NCBI GenBank assembly: GCA_006386115.1
Contig: VFIW01000042.1
Coordinates: 372,001 to 436,000 of the forward strand
Direction: 5' to 3'
DNA: 64,000 nt
From: Globisporangium splendens
Lineage: Eukaryota; Oomycota; Peronosporomycetes; Pythiales; Pythiaceae
Every line of letters starts with the position of its first letter. Within the stretch, counting starts at the first letter, position 1. A model generated the notes under the pieces. That model saw only the letters and a list, made by a program, of their open reading frames with translations. It made no database searches and was not told the DNA's origin. The position numbers and the translations under genes are program-made. Shown here one piece after another: positions 33,901-42,618 of this stretch.

Positions 33901-36900
33901 GAAATTGTGTCTGGCAGCGTGCAAAATGTGTCTCAAGCTGCTACGTGGCTTGGCTACACGTACTTGTTCATCCGTATGCTTCGAAACCCGACGCTGTATG
34001 GAGTTTCACTCGCGGATCGGAAAGTAGACCCCACTCTACTGCAGTACCGAACGGATTTGGTCCACTCTGCGGCGACTCTGCTTGCGAAGCACAACTTGAT
34101 CAAGTACGAAAGACGTTCTGGTCTATTCCAAGTCACTGCTTTGGGACGCGTCGCCAGTCATTACTACATTGCTCACGACTCGATCAGCACATACAACGAG
34201 TACCTGAAGCCGCATATGTCCGACATTGAGATTTTGCGTCTGTTCTCGCTTTCGAATGAGTTCAAGTACGTTATCATTCGCTCGGAGGAAAAGCTTGAAC
34301 TTGTAAAGCTGCTCGAGCGTGTTCCTGTACCGGTGAAGGAGTCGTTAGCTGCAACCACTGGTGGTGGTGCTACTGCTACTGCCGGAAGTGGTTCGGCTAA
34401 AGTGAATGTGCTTCTGCAAGCTTACATCTCCCGATTGAAGCTCGATGGCTTTGCGTTGTTGGCTGATATGGCGCACATCCACCAATCTGCTGCTCGTATT
34501 TTCCGCGCGTTATTTGAAATCTGCTTGAACCGTCGATGGGCATCTTTGGCGGAGCGCATGCTGAGCTTCTGCAAAATGGTTGACAAGCGCATGTGGCTCT
34601 CGCATTCTCCACTGCGTCAGTTCGCTCCTGTTATTCCTGAAGCGATCTTGAAGAGAATCGAAAAGAAGGACATTTCATGGGAGAAGTACACGGATTTGGA
34701 ACCAGCAGATCTCGGTCAGTTGATCAACAACCCGCAATTCGGCAAGCAGTTGTACCAGCTCATTCACCAGTTCCCGAAGTTGGAGCTTTCTGCACATGTG
34801 CAGCCGATTACTCGGTCAATGCTCAAGGTTGACTTGACTGTGGCTCCAGATTTCGAGTTCAGCCGTGAAATCCATGGCAACGCTGAGGGCTTTTGGGTGT
34901 TTGTTCAAGATGTGGATGGTGAGACGATTCTGCACCACGAATGGCTATTGATCAAGCGACGATTTGCAACGCAAGAAACCTACTTGAGCTTCACCATGCC
35001 GCTGTTCGAGCCATTGGCCCCATTGTACTACATCAAGGTTGTATCCGACAAGTGGATTCACTCCGAGAGTTCACTTCCCGTGTCGTTCCACAAGTTGATT
35101 CTTCCGCAGAAGAATGCACCTCCAACGGAATTGCTCGATTTACAGCCTTTGTACGTGAACAACATCTTATTGAAGCTCGTTGGTGGAAAGAAGCAGACTG
35201 CTGAAGCACTGCTGAAGAATTTGTCGAGCTCGCAGATACCAAGCCCATGGCGTTTCAAGCGCTTCAACCCGATTCAGACCCAGGTTCTACCTCGTATTCT
35301 GGAGTCCGATAGCAACGTGTTCATTGGATCGCCACCAGGAAGTGGCAAAAGTGTGTTGGCTGAACTTGCGATCATGAAAGCACTTGTGAAGCTGGGCCAA
35401 CCAAACGATGACAGCGATGAGTTTGGAGAGCATCTTTTCGTGTACTTGACGCCGAAAGAATCGAGCTGCCAAGAGAAGTTTGACGACTGGAATGCAAAGT
35501 TTGGCGAAGAAAGCTTCTGGCATCAAAACGTAGTGATGCTGACAGGCGATTCGACTGCTGATCTCCGCCTCCTAGCGAGTGCGAATCTGTTGATCGGTAC
35601 GCCAACCCAGTGGGATGTGCTTTCCAGAAGATGGAAGCAACGTAAGCGCATCCAGAAGATCAATCTTTTTATTATGGATGAGCTGCATTTCGTGGGTGGA
35701 GGAGAGTATGGGCCGACGATGGAAGTGGTCATGTCACGCATGCGCTTTATTGCTGCAGATATGGAAAAGAAGAAAAGTGAAGACTGGTCGAGTCATCGAA
35801 TGAGATTCCTTGGGATCAGTAATTCGATCGCGAATGCGAGGGATGTCGGTGAGTGGATGGGTGCGAGCGCTTCGGATGGTATTTACAATTTCCATCCGAA
35901 TGTCCGACCGCAGCCACTAGAAATTCGTGTGCAAGGCTTCGAAATCAATGACTTTTCGTCGAGAATGCTTGCAATGTCGAAGCCAGTGTACAACACGATC
36001 GTGAATCAAGCATGCAAGAAGCCGGTGCTGGTGTTCGTTCCATCCGCGAAGCAAGCCCAACTAAGCGCAATCGACTTGATCACATTCGCGTTGGCAGAAA
36101 ATGACCCGCACAAGTTTGCATCCGGGCTGCGCGGTGAAATGAAGCTTCCATCGGAAGATCATGCCTTGCTGCAGACCCTGGAAGGCGGAGTTGGCTACTG
36201 TACAGACACGATGTCGAAGCGAAACCGCGAATTCGTGATGAGTCAGTTCGCGACTGGCAAGCTTCAGGTACTGATTGTCCCTCACTCTATGGCATGGGAG
36301 CTCCGCAGCTCGCAAATCCATGCCTTCATGGTCGTGATTATGGGCGCACAGTTTTACGACGGAAAAGAACATCGATATGTCGATTACCAATTGGCAGATA
36401 TTTTCCAAATGACGAAGTTTGCGAACGATCCCTCGGCGAATGCGGTGAAATGCGTGCTGCTCTGTCATGCATCGAAGAAGCAGTTCTACGCCAAGTTCCT
36501 GTACGATCCACTTCCTGTCGAGTCTCAGTTGGAGCATTTCCTCAGCGACCATGTGAACGCGGAGATTGTGACGAAGACAATTGAAAGCAAACAGGATGCC
36601 GTTGACTACTTGACGTGGACGTTCATGTACCGTCGCCTGATGAAGAACCCGAACTATTACAACCTGCAAGGCGCTACGAATGTTCACCTCTCTGACCATT
36701 TGTCAGAGTTGGTGGAGACGACGGTGAACGCCCTCGAAGAATCGCGATGCATCCAGGTTGTTGAAGAAGATGACGAGGAGCATTTGGCTCCTCTGAACCT
36801 GGGTATGATTGCAGCCTACTATTATATCAAGTACACCACGATCGAGCTGTTTGCTTGCAGTTTGACTGCGCAGTCCAAGTTGAAGGCTTTGCTTACAATC

Positions 36901-37884
36901 CTGGCGTCCGCTACCGAGTTCAGTGAACTGCCTAGCCGATTTGGAGAAGAAGAAAAGCTGGCATCTCTTGCGAAGCACCTGAAGTTCCCGATTGCTGCTG
37001 GTGGTGATTACTCCCAGGCGCATGTGAAGGCGAATGTGCTTTTGCAGGTGCATTTCAGTAAGCAACACGATCGATTGAGTCCAGCGCTGCGGAAGGATTT
37101 AGATTTCGTGCTCAGCCATGCGGTGCATTTGATCCACGCGATGGTCGATGTCATTAGTTCGAACGGATGGCTCAAGCCTGCGCTCGCGGCGATGGATCTT
37201 GCGCAGATGGTCGTGCAGGCGCAATGGAACAGCGACTCCCCGTTGCTTCAAATTCCGTTTTTCACGAAGGAGATCCTGTCCAAGTTGGAAAAAATGGAAC
37301 TGGAGGAAGACGTTGAGACGCCACTCGATATTCTGAGCATGGACGACGATGCTCGAAAGGAACTGCTGCCGTTCGATAATGCGAAGATGTCGGCGGTCGC
37401 GAAGTTCTGTAACTCGTACCCTGACGTGAACGTGCAGACGAAGGTGATGAACAACGGCAAGAACATCCCGAGTGGCAGCGCTGTGAGCGTCAAGGTGCAG
37501 CTGGAGCGTGAAGGCGGCGACGATGAGGATGACGAAGACAAGGACGACGATGCGGACAGCGAGCTGGGCTTGGTGAACGCGTGCCACTACCCTGTCAAGA
37601 AGGCCGAGAACTGGTGGATCGTGCTGGGTGACTCGAAGAAGAACACGCTGCTGAGCATCAAGCGCGTGCCGTTTGCGAGCTCCAAGGCGAATGTGGCTCT
37701 CGAGTTCGCTGCTTCTGACCAGATCGGCGAGTACGCGTTCCAGTTGTATGTCATTTGTGATGGATACGCCGGCTGTGATTTAGAGAACGAAGTCGCGATC
37801 AGCGTCGTCGAGGCAGCCCCGAGTACTGACGAAGACGAAGACGAAGACGAAGACGAAGACGAGGAGGATGGTGATGAAGAATAA
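30979..37884 (+). CDS. BRR2: U5 snRNP helicase Brr2 (SNRNP200)
   Basis: A single open frame of 2,301 codons. Brr2 unwinds U4/U6 RNA during spliceosome activation in the nucleus. The N terminus (ARSRQYAYQQNSNLVLQAD...RRHDEPTGEVESL) is typical of Brr2 and separates it from ASCC3 and Slh1. Two Ski2-like cassettes follow. The first has motif I APTGAGKT at about residue 569 and DEIH at 684, then helicase C, winged-helix and Sec63 regions. The second has GSPPGSGKS at about 1450 and DELH at 1567, then a second Sec63 unit. Human Brr2 has 2,136 residues; the excess here is partly an acidic insert near 230-275 and a long Asp/Glu tail with (DE)n at the end. No intron is visible. The start at 30979 is the first ATG in good context (AGCGATGG). 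Confidence 0.96.
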   Translation: MAEDFARSRQYAYQQNSNLVLQADHESRRRHDEPTGEVESLAGKINYRMGDRAQKATPQPRAQKRGSAAANDEEDSAQLKKKIKQLSRSGDAAGALDAESGNNKSMLFMTGGIASSRSNILSESSAFESSSYKPKNAQSQDAYEQILSVVAQNLGAQPGEILAGTAEEVLSILKNDAYRDDVKFKEVKKLLKFVEADTFSKLVVFGKRITDFFTEEGGTDKADDRAAAGGDEEEMDKEMGVAVVFDEEDEEEESDLDEVRDEDDDEEDEEDASAAADRGGMRLKDNYDDEEDGDQKYRLNVHAIDAFWLQRELSKFYKDADISAKLAEDVLVILKEAGSDLSACENRLVLLLDYDKFDFIKLLLENRAKVLYCTRLKQAQNDEERAVIEEEMISDESLNGEGKEILKQLATTASADSWMQDRIGAMESTSRAEANKLRKLQQKASDGNNATDDDDVAMEDAQEVATARKPQHYIDVESLAFQEGGHLMSNKECRLPEGTWRAQKKGYEEVHVPAVRTKMAAEEEKARIKISSLPKWAQGAFSRMESLNRVQSKMFPAAFETSENLLLCAPTGAGKTNVAMLTILHEVMKARDSETGQIDLNSFKIVYVAPMKALVQEVVLNLSARLTSSYGIEVRELSGDQNLSREQLFNTQIIVTTPEKWDIVTRKSGDDRTYTQLVRLIIIDEIHLLHDSRGPVLEALVARTIRNVEATQQMVRLVGLSATLPNYEDVAAFLRVDPAKGLFYFDSSYRPVPLQQQYIGIMEKKAIKRFALMNEICYEKVAEQAELDNQVLIFVHSRKETVSTAQALRDLFVENDTLAKLVRPNSASSEVLLEEAEKIERNDELKELLTYGFGVHHAGMKRKDRTLVENAFAAGHLKVLVSTSTLAWGVNLPAHTVIIKGTQMYNAERGDWCELSPLDILQMLGRAGRVQYDTQGEGIIITQHSQLTYYLSLMNQQLPVESQLLSKLADNLNAEIVSGSVQNVSQAATWLGYTYLFIRMLRNPTLYGVSLADRKVDPTLLQYRTDLVHSAATLLAKHNLIKYERRSGLFQVTALGRVASHYYIAHDSISTYNEYLKPHMSDIEILRLFSLSNEFKYVIIRSEEKLELVKLLERVPVPVKESLAATTGGGATATAGSGSAKVNVLLQAYISRLKLDGFALLADMAHIHQSAARIFRALFEICLNRRWASLAERMLSFCKMVDKRMWLSHSPLRQFAPVIPEAILKRIEKKDISWEKYTDLEPADLGQLINNPQFGKQLYQLIHQFPKLELSAHVQPITRSMLKVDLTVAPDFEFSREIHGNAEGFWVFVQDVDGETILHHEWLLIKRRFATQETYLSFTMPLFEPLAPLYYIKVVSDKWIHSESSLPVSFHKLILPQKNAPPTELLDLQPLYVNNILLKLVGGKKQTAEALLKNLSSSQIPSPWRFKRFNPIQTQVLPRILESDSNVFIGSPPGSGKSVLAELAIMKALVKLGQPNDDSDEFGEHLFVYLTPKESSCQEKFDDWNAKFGEESFWHQNVVMLTGDSTADLRLLASANLLIGTPTQWDVLSRRWKQRKRIQKINLFIMDELHFVGGGEYGPTMEVVMSRMRFIAADMEKKKSEDWSSHRMRFLGISNSIANARDVGEWMGASASDGIYNFHPNVRPQPLEIRVQGFEINDFSSRMLAMSKPVYNTIVNQACKKPVLVFVPSAKQAQLSAIDLITFALAENDPHKFASGLRGEMKLPSEDHALLQTLEGGVGYCTDTMSKRNREFVMSQFATGKLQVLIVPHSMAWELRSSQIHAFMVVIMGAQFYDGKEHRYVDYQLADIFQMTKFANDPSANAVKCVLLCHASKKQFYAKFLYDPLPVESQLEHFLSDHVNAEIVTKTIESKQDAVDYLTWTFMYRRLMKNPNYYNLQGATNVHLSDHLSELVETTVNALEESRCIQVVEEDDEEHLAPLNLGMIAAYYYIKYTTIELFACSLTAQSKLKALLTILASATEFSELPSRFGEEEKLASLAKHLKFPIAAGGDYSQAHVKANVLLQVHFSKQHDRLSPALRKDLDFVLSHAVHLIHAMVDVISSNGWLKPALAAMDLAQMVVQAQWNSDSPLLQIPFFTKEILSKLEKMELEEDVETPLDILSMDDDARKELLPFDNAKMSAVAKFCNSYPDVNVQTKVMNNGKNIPSGSAVSVKVQLEREGGDDEDDEDKDDDADSELGLVNACHYPVKKAENWWIVLGDSKKNTLLSIKRVPFASSKANVALEFAASDQIGEYAFQLYVICDGYAGCDLENEVAISVVEAAPSTDEDEDEDEDEDEEDGDEE

Positions 37885-38219
37885 GCAGGCAGCAGTATGG
37901 GCACTCGACAACCAGGTGAGGTAGACCCTGAGGGAAAACTAACAGCAAAAGCGTTCAGAAAATATAACTTTATCTTGCTCGTACGTCTGAGTTGGAGACC
38001 CATTCATCATCAATGTGAAAGCAACGAAAGGTGAGGAAAATGCAATAAATTATGTACCGTTTTATATCTTGGAGCTATCTCTCCAACATTTAGCGTAGAA
38101 TTACAATTGTGGTTCTCGGACACTAGTCTTTTCACGTGTGCACGTGAGCATTTCGTTGCAGCTGACAACAGATAAATAGACGAGTAGGGAGGAAAGGATA
38201 CGACTTGGGAGGCGTTCGT
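37885..38219. other. Intergenic between convergent Brr2 and the Ser-rich gene
   Basis: 335 bp holding the 3' ends of two convergent genes. No further feature is seen. Confidence 0.6.
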
Positions 38220-40034
38220 CTAGTACGACATGGGGTACGGCTCGGGCTCTTCGCCCTCGCTGTCGCCGGCGGATTTGGATGAGGACGAGGACGACGACTG
38301 CGTCCGAAACGTCTTGGACTTGATCTTGCGCGCGGCTTCGGCCGACGCAGCGTTCAGATACGTCGCGGCTTTGATTGCGCCCGAGCGCACGCTCGCCTTG
38401 AGCTTCTGCGCGCGCATCTGCTGCTGATTTTGCGACAGATGCGCCTTGTCGACGCTGCCAAACGTTGGGGCCGACATGGCCTCGCCACGGAAGCTGTCCG
38501 AGTGGCTCGGGCTCATGGGGAAGCTGCTCTCGCTGTAACGGAAGCTCTCTTCACTGGCCGTCGTCGTCGCAGAGCTGGAGCGAAAGCGCAGCAGGCTCAT
38601 CTTGCGCGCAGACGACGCCTTGAGGTTGCTGCTCGCGCTGCTCAGACGCGCCACAAGAGACCGTCGATTCCGCTCCAGCTTGGACACGCGTTCCTTGCTG
38701 TAGCCTTCGTCGTCACTCGAAAAATCGCCGTCGTCCTCCATTGTGCTCGATGACCGGCGGAAGCTCGTCGTCGTGGATAGGGTACGGGAGCGAATCTTCG
38801 CGTACGCGTTCTGCATACTCGCGGACGCCGATCCCGTGTAGGTGTTGGCCTTGATGCGGCCCCATCGCGATTTGGATACCGCTGATGTACGAGGCGATGA
38901 CATATCCTCGCAGCTGTCATCTAGAGTGGATCCCACGCTCGTGCGCGTGCCGTCGGTGCAGTCTTCGACGCTCTCGGTGTTGTCATCGTCCAGCTTCTCC
39001 TCAAAGAGCTCTTCGACGCAGTGGATCGTTTTCACGAGCGTGTTGACGTTGAACACTTCAAACTCTTCATCGTCTTCGTCGGCATCGATTTCGCATATGC
39101 GCTCAGTGTAGAAATTCGCCGATGCACTGGTGGATGATGAAGCGAGCGGTGGGTGGTTCTTCTCCTCCGAGGCGATCAGCTGACGCAGTTGCTCCTCCAT
39201 GTTGGTCGGCGAGTCCATTTCCACCGCAGGCGACGTCACGTGGGTGCTGCTGCTATCTTGCGCGCAGTCCTTGAAGAATCCGCGCGTGGGTGCTGATGGC
39301 AAAGCCACCTCGTCACCTCGTTCCTCTTCCTCGTCGTCTGCCTCTGACCAGGGGGAGATGAGGTTCCACTGCACGCCTGCGCTGCTTTCACCCTCGAGCG
39401 GCTCCGGAAGCGTCAAGCCGTTGCTGGTGGCTTTGCTGCTGCTATCTGAAGACGTCGACGCAACCTCTGCCTCTACTACGCTCATGCTCTCATCGCTTTC
39501 CTCTTGCGCTGCAATCTCCACATCGACGACGTCAATCGCTGCTGCTGCTATTGGCACGGTGCTGTCGTCGCTGGTACAACTGTCGTCTGCTGCTGCAACT
39601 GCGTCTTGTTCGGCGCGCGCGTCCATGATCGTGCGCATAAACTCCTCGGCCTGCTGCATCTGCTGCTGCGTGTCCACATCGCAGGGCGGCATCCCGTTCG
39701 CCTTGCTGCCTTGTTCTATCTGCTGCTGCCGGTCGCGCGCTAATCGGGCGAGTTGCATGGGAGACGCGCCTTGCTTTCGTTTCGTTTCGCTTTCTCCGTC
39801 CAAAGCGACGTCGACGGAAGGAATGGGAGCACTCTTCCGAGGGGAAGGACGAATACCGACTATATCCGGCCCCGTGTAGAGAGTGCGCTGCTGCTGGTGT
39901 CCAACTGGCCCTTTCACGACAAGAGCGGCAACAGCGGCAGGTGGGGATCGCCCTTGTGGATAAGATAAGATCGCGACGACGGAAGACGAGTTGCAAATGC
40001 CAACAGCACACGCTCGCTTGGCTTCGGTCGGCAC
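38220..40034 (-). CDS. Uncharacterised Ser/Asp/Glu-rich protein
   Basis: 604 residues in one frame. I do not recognise the family. The protein is largely low complexity and probably disordered. It has a Gln-rich helix near residues 105-145 (QQQIEQ, QQQMQQAEEFMRTIMDARAEQD), acidic stretches (EADDEEEERGDE, DADEDDEEFEVFNVN), many Ser-rich basic segments with kinase-site character in the C-terminal half (RSRTLSTTTSFRRSSS), and a run of eight Ser near the end. No signal peptide or membrane segment. An Ala-rich helix near 545-580 (SGAIKAATYLNAASAEAARKIKSK) is the best candidate for a conserved element. The long uninterrupted frame and coherent composition support a real gene, convergent with Brr2. 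Confidence 0.75.
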   Translation of the reverse strand: MPTEAKRACAVGICNSSSVVAILSYPQGRSPPAAVAALVVKGPVGHQQQRTLYTGPDIVGIRPSPRKSAPIPSVDVALDGESETKRKQGASPMQLARLARDRQQQIEQGSKANGMPPCDVDTQQQMQQAEEFMRTIMDARAEQDAVAAADDSCTSDDSTVPIAAAAIDVVDVEIAAQEESDESMSVVEAEVASTSSDSSSKATSNGLTLPEPLEGESSAGVQWNLISPWSEADDEEEERGDEVALPSAPTRGFFKDCAQDSSSTHVTSPAVEMDSPTNMEEQLRQLIASEEKNHPPLASSSTSASANFYTERICEIDADEDDEEFEVFNVNTLVKTIHCVEELFEEKLDDDNTESVEDCTDGTRTSVGSTLDDSCEDMSSPRTSAVSKSRWGRIKANTYTGSASASMQNAYAKIRSRTLSTTTSFRRSSSTMEDDGDFSSDDEGYSKERVSKLERNRRSLVARLSSASSNLKASSARKMSLLRFRSSSATTTASEESFRYSESSFPMSPSHSDSFRGEAMSAPTFGSVDKAHLSQNQQQMRAQKLKASVRSGAIKAATYLNAASAEAARKIKSKTFRTQSSSSSSSKSAGDSEGEEPEPYPMSY

Positions 40035-41076
40035 GCACGATACTGAAGAGTGCGTCGCAATGAAGTCGTCGCAGCACGCACGCGGCTATCTGTCTTGGAT
40101 ATGGAGTGAGCTCAAGCGCGGCTTGTTTGCGGCTTGTTTGTTCCCCCTTTCTTTTTCTTGCGCGTCGACGCGACAGACGAAGACAGCGCAATGGATTGCT
40201 CTATCGTGTGTGTCTGCAGGTGTCTATGGGGCGTTGGGTTGTGCGTCTCGGTCGGTCGCATTCGCGCTTCCCCATCACGCCATGCGGCTTGCCCGCAGCT
40301 GCGCTCCCGCCACTTGCGTCATGGGGCCACTGCCAAATGCCATCCATATGGTTCGCTGCCAAAACCTCTCTATCACTGATTGATTTATAACACATTGTCT
40401 GAAATGCCTCTTTAGGACAGATGATGCATGCGAATGGCGACTGGTTGGATTGGTGGAAGGGGCGGGCAGAAACAAGCACGCTGCAGGTTTGAGACCGCAG
40501 ATGATGGGGAGACCTCTCGAATGGCATGGTGCAATATGCAATTTCAGAGAAAGTCAGACGATTTGGTACGCGTTTAAGTATCGTTTGGCCTGTCTCTTGG
40601 TTCTTGCAGCGAGCGAAGCGATACTTATAGGGGAAGGAGGCGAATGCCCTTTCCCTTGACCCATCGCTGCATTGCACGCAACGCGATTGGACCAAAAACT
40701 GCAACCCTCCAAAACAGATCCCGTCCTTTCCACCACGGGTCGGGTTCACGCAAAACGGGTCTGGGATACTCTTGTGGACCACACACAAATCTGTCCAGAT
40801 GGTGACCACAGCATGCTCTGACACCATGTGGACTGCAGTGTCGGTGACGGTAGGCAATGGACTCAAAAACGGGTTTGCATGACCGTCCAGTTGGTGGCCA
40901 AGATGGCTTCTAACTTATGTGTACCACACTCAAATCGAGCAATTGGTGGCACTACATCAAGTTTGAATTGCCGTGGACCACACCATATGTGGTAGTAGCC
41001 AATCATCTGACACAACAACACCCAGCCCTCAAAATGAAGACACGATCCCACTTGCACAGAAGCTCAAAGCAACAAG
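40035..41076. other. Intergenic between the Ser-rich gene and MIF-I
   Basis: A 221-codon minus-strand frame (40201-40866) has no recognisable motif and an irregular composition; I treat it as chance. Promoters for both divergent neighbours should lie here. Confidence 0.45.
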
Positions 41077-41454
41077 ATGCCGTACGTCGTGGTGTCGAGC
41101 AACGTGGCGGCGTCCGCCGTGGACGCGACGCCCGCGATGGCCGCCATCTCCAAGGCGCTCGCGGGCGCGCTCAGCAAGCCCGAGACCGTCGTCATGGTGC
41201 AGCTCTGCCTCGACACGCCTATGCTCTTCGCCGCCTCAGACGTGGTACGTTCTGTCTGCTCCTTGGCGCTTGATTCCTGCGCATTGAATGGACACGATCG
41301 CGCGCGAACGGGCGACGGATGCTGGTGATGCCTCCTCCTGATCATCGTCGTCGTCGTGTGGACGCGCGCGCGATCTTTCCTGGCGGATACGGATTTGCGA
41401 AAGATGTCGACAATGCGACGGTCGCCAGTCATCTAAACGTCAGTGTTGTGTGGT

Positions 41455-41486
<32 letters not shown>

Positions 41487-41808
41487 CACTGCGATCTTTT
41501 CTTCTGTCTTCAGCCATGCGCGATGATCCAGCTTCGTAGCATCGGGAAAGTGGATCTCGAGCACAATCCCACGGTTCGTTTGCTTTACAAGGAAGGGGTC
41601 CATATCGATCACTAATCTGTTGTGTGTGATGATGCTTACGGCATGGACGATGTAGACGGTGGCGGCGTTGACGGGCGTCGTGAGCCAAGTGCTGAGCGTG
41701 CCGGCCGACCGGATCTTCATGAATCTGGACGACATCGACCGCACGAACTGGGCCAAAGGCGGCAACCTGGTGCTCGCGCCAGCGTCGCTCCCTGCGCCAA
41801 CGGTCTAA
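41077..41808 (+). CDS. MIF-like tautomerase-fold protein, copy I (three exons)
   Basis: Exons 41077-41244, 41514-41573 and 41656-41808 with GT-AG introns of 269 and 82 bp, all phase 0, give 126 residues. It starts MPYVVVSSNVAASAVD. Unlike the clustered copies it keeps Lys at the Lys32 position (ALSKPETVV). Its exon 2 begins PCAMIQLRSIGKVDLEHNP, close to MIF-A, and its third exon gives VPADRIFMNLDDID and a longer Ala/Pro tail. The extra intron splits what is exon 2 in the other copies. It is the most divergent member, isolated 20 kb from the cluster, and perhaps the ancestral-type gene. Confidence 0.88.
41455..41482 (+). repeat. (TG)n microsatellite in MIF-I intron 1
   Basis: About fourteen TG units just upstream of the intron 1 acceptor. 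It could serve as the pyrimidine-poor part of the branch-to-acceptor region and is likely length-variable. Confidence 0.9.
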
Positions 41809-42618
41809 AGAGAAACATTTGAGCAGAGAGAGAGAGAGAAGCAAGTTCTGAAGAGGAGATTATGATGCAACGTAAAAAGAGTTTTGAATTCCTCCTCGCT
41901 CCCAGAGTGTGATGATGTCGTATGAAGCAGCAGTTCATGGAATTTAAGACTCGCCTCTCGCCACCGGCAGTGTCTCCCGGTTCGCGCGTTCTCCTGAACC
42001 AAATGACAAGACGATCTCAACTGACTACTGTCCCAAGACTCATCGGCTCTAAGAACCGACACGAGCTGATCAGAGAACAGACTCAGTTCGTGCTCTAGAT
42101 CACCGACATGTGAACACTTGATATGCGGCCACAGGATGAGTTTGCTGTACCTGGACAAGCGATGGCAGTTTTTGCAGGCGAAAATGGTGCTGCTGCTTGC
42201 TTTTGCCATAGGTGGTGAGTTCCTCATCCATTTTTTCTCCTCCACTGCATCAAGAATTCCGTGACAATTTGCTCGCCGATCACCTTGATAGAAGCGCATT
42301 CCATGCGGCAAGTAATGCAGCAACACACACACAAAGAACGACAGAAGCAAGCAAAACAACGGAAAGAAAAAACAATCCAATCGGCCAAATTCAAAATGTG
42401 GAAGAAATCCAAGACGATTTGGTTTGTCACCAAGCGAGTGGCTGTTTGCTTTCCACACTTTTGGATCTTGCCTCGACCAGTACCAGCACACTCACAAACC
42501 AACCAAAGCACACACTCCAATGACGCTGCGGCCAAAGTGCGCGATTCGTCCTGCTGCTGCTGTCGACGCTACACGCAATGCAGAAGAGAGCATCCATTCA
42601 AGCTACTCTGATGCCGCC
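41809..42618. other. Intergenic, upstream of the SET-like gene
   Basis: A 228-codon minus-strand frame (41805-42491) lacks any motif and overlaps the MIF-I end; I regard it as chance. The SET-like gene frame is open upstream of 42619 to 42424, but the ATG at 42619 has the best context. Confidence 0.45.

Noticed and set aside
40201..40866. 221-codon minus-strand frame
   Set aside because: No motif, mixed composition, and it lies in the presumed promoter region of two genes.
41805..42491. 228-codon minus-strand frame
   Set aside because: Overlaps the MIF-I end and the upstream region of the SET-like gene, with no motif or coherent composition.
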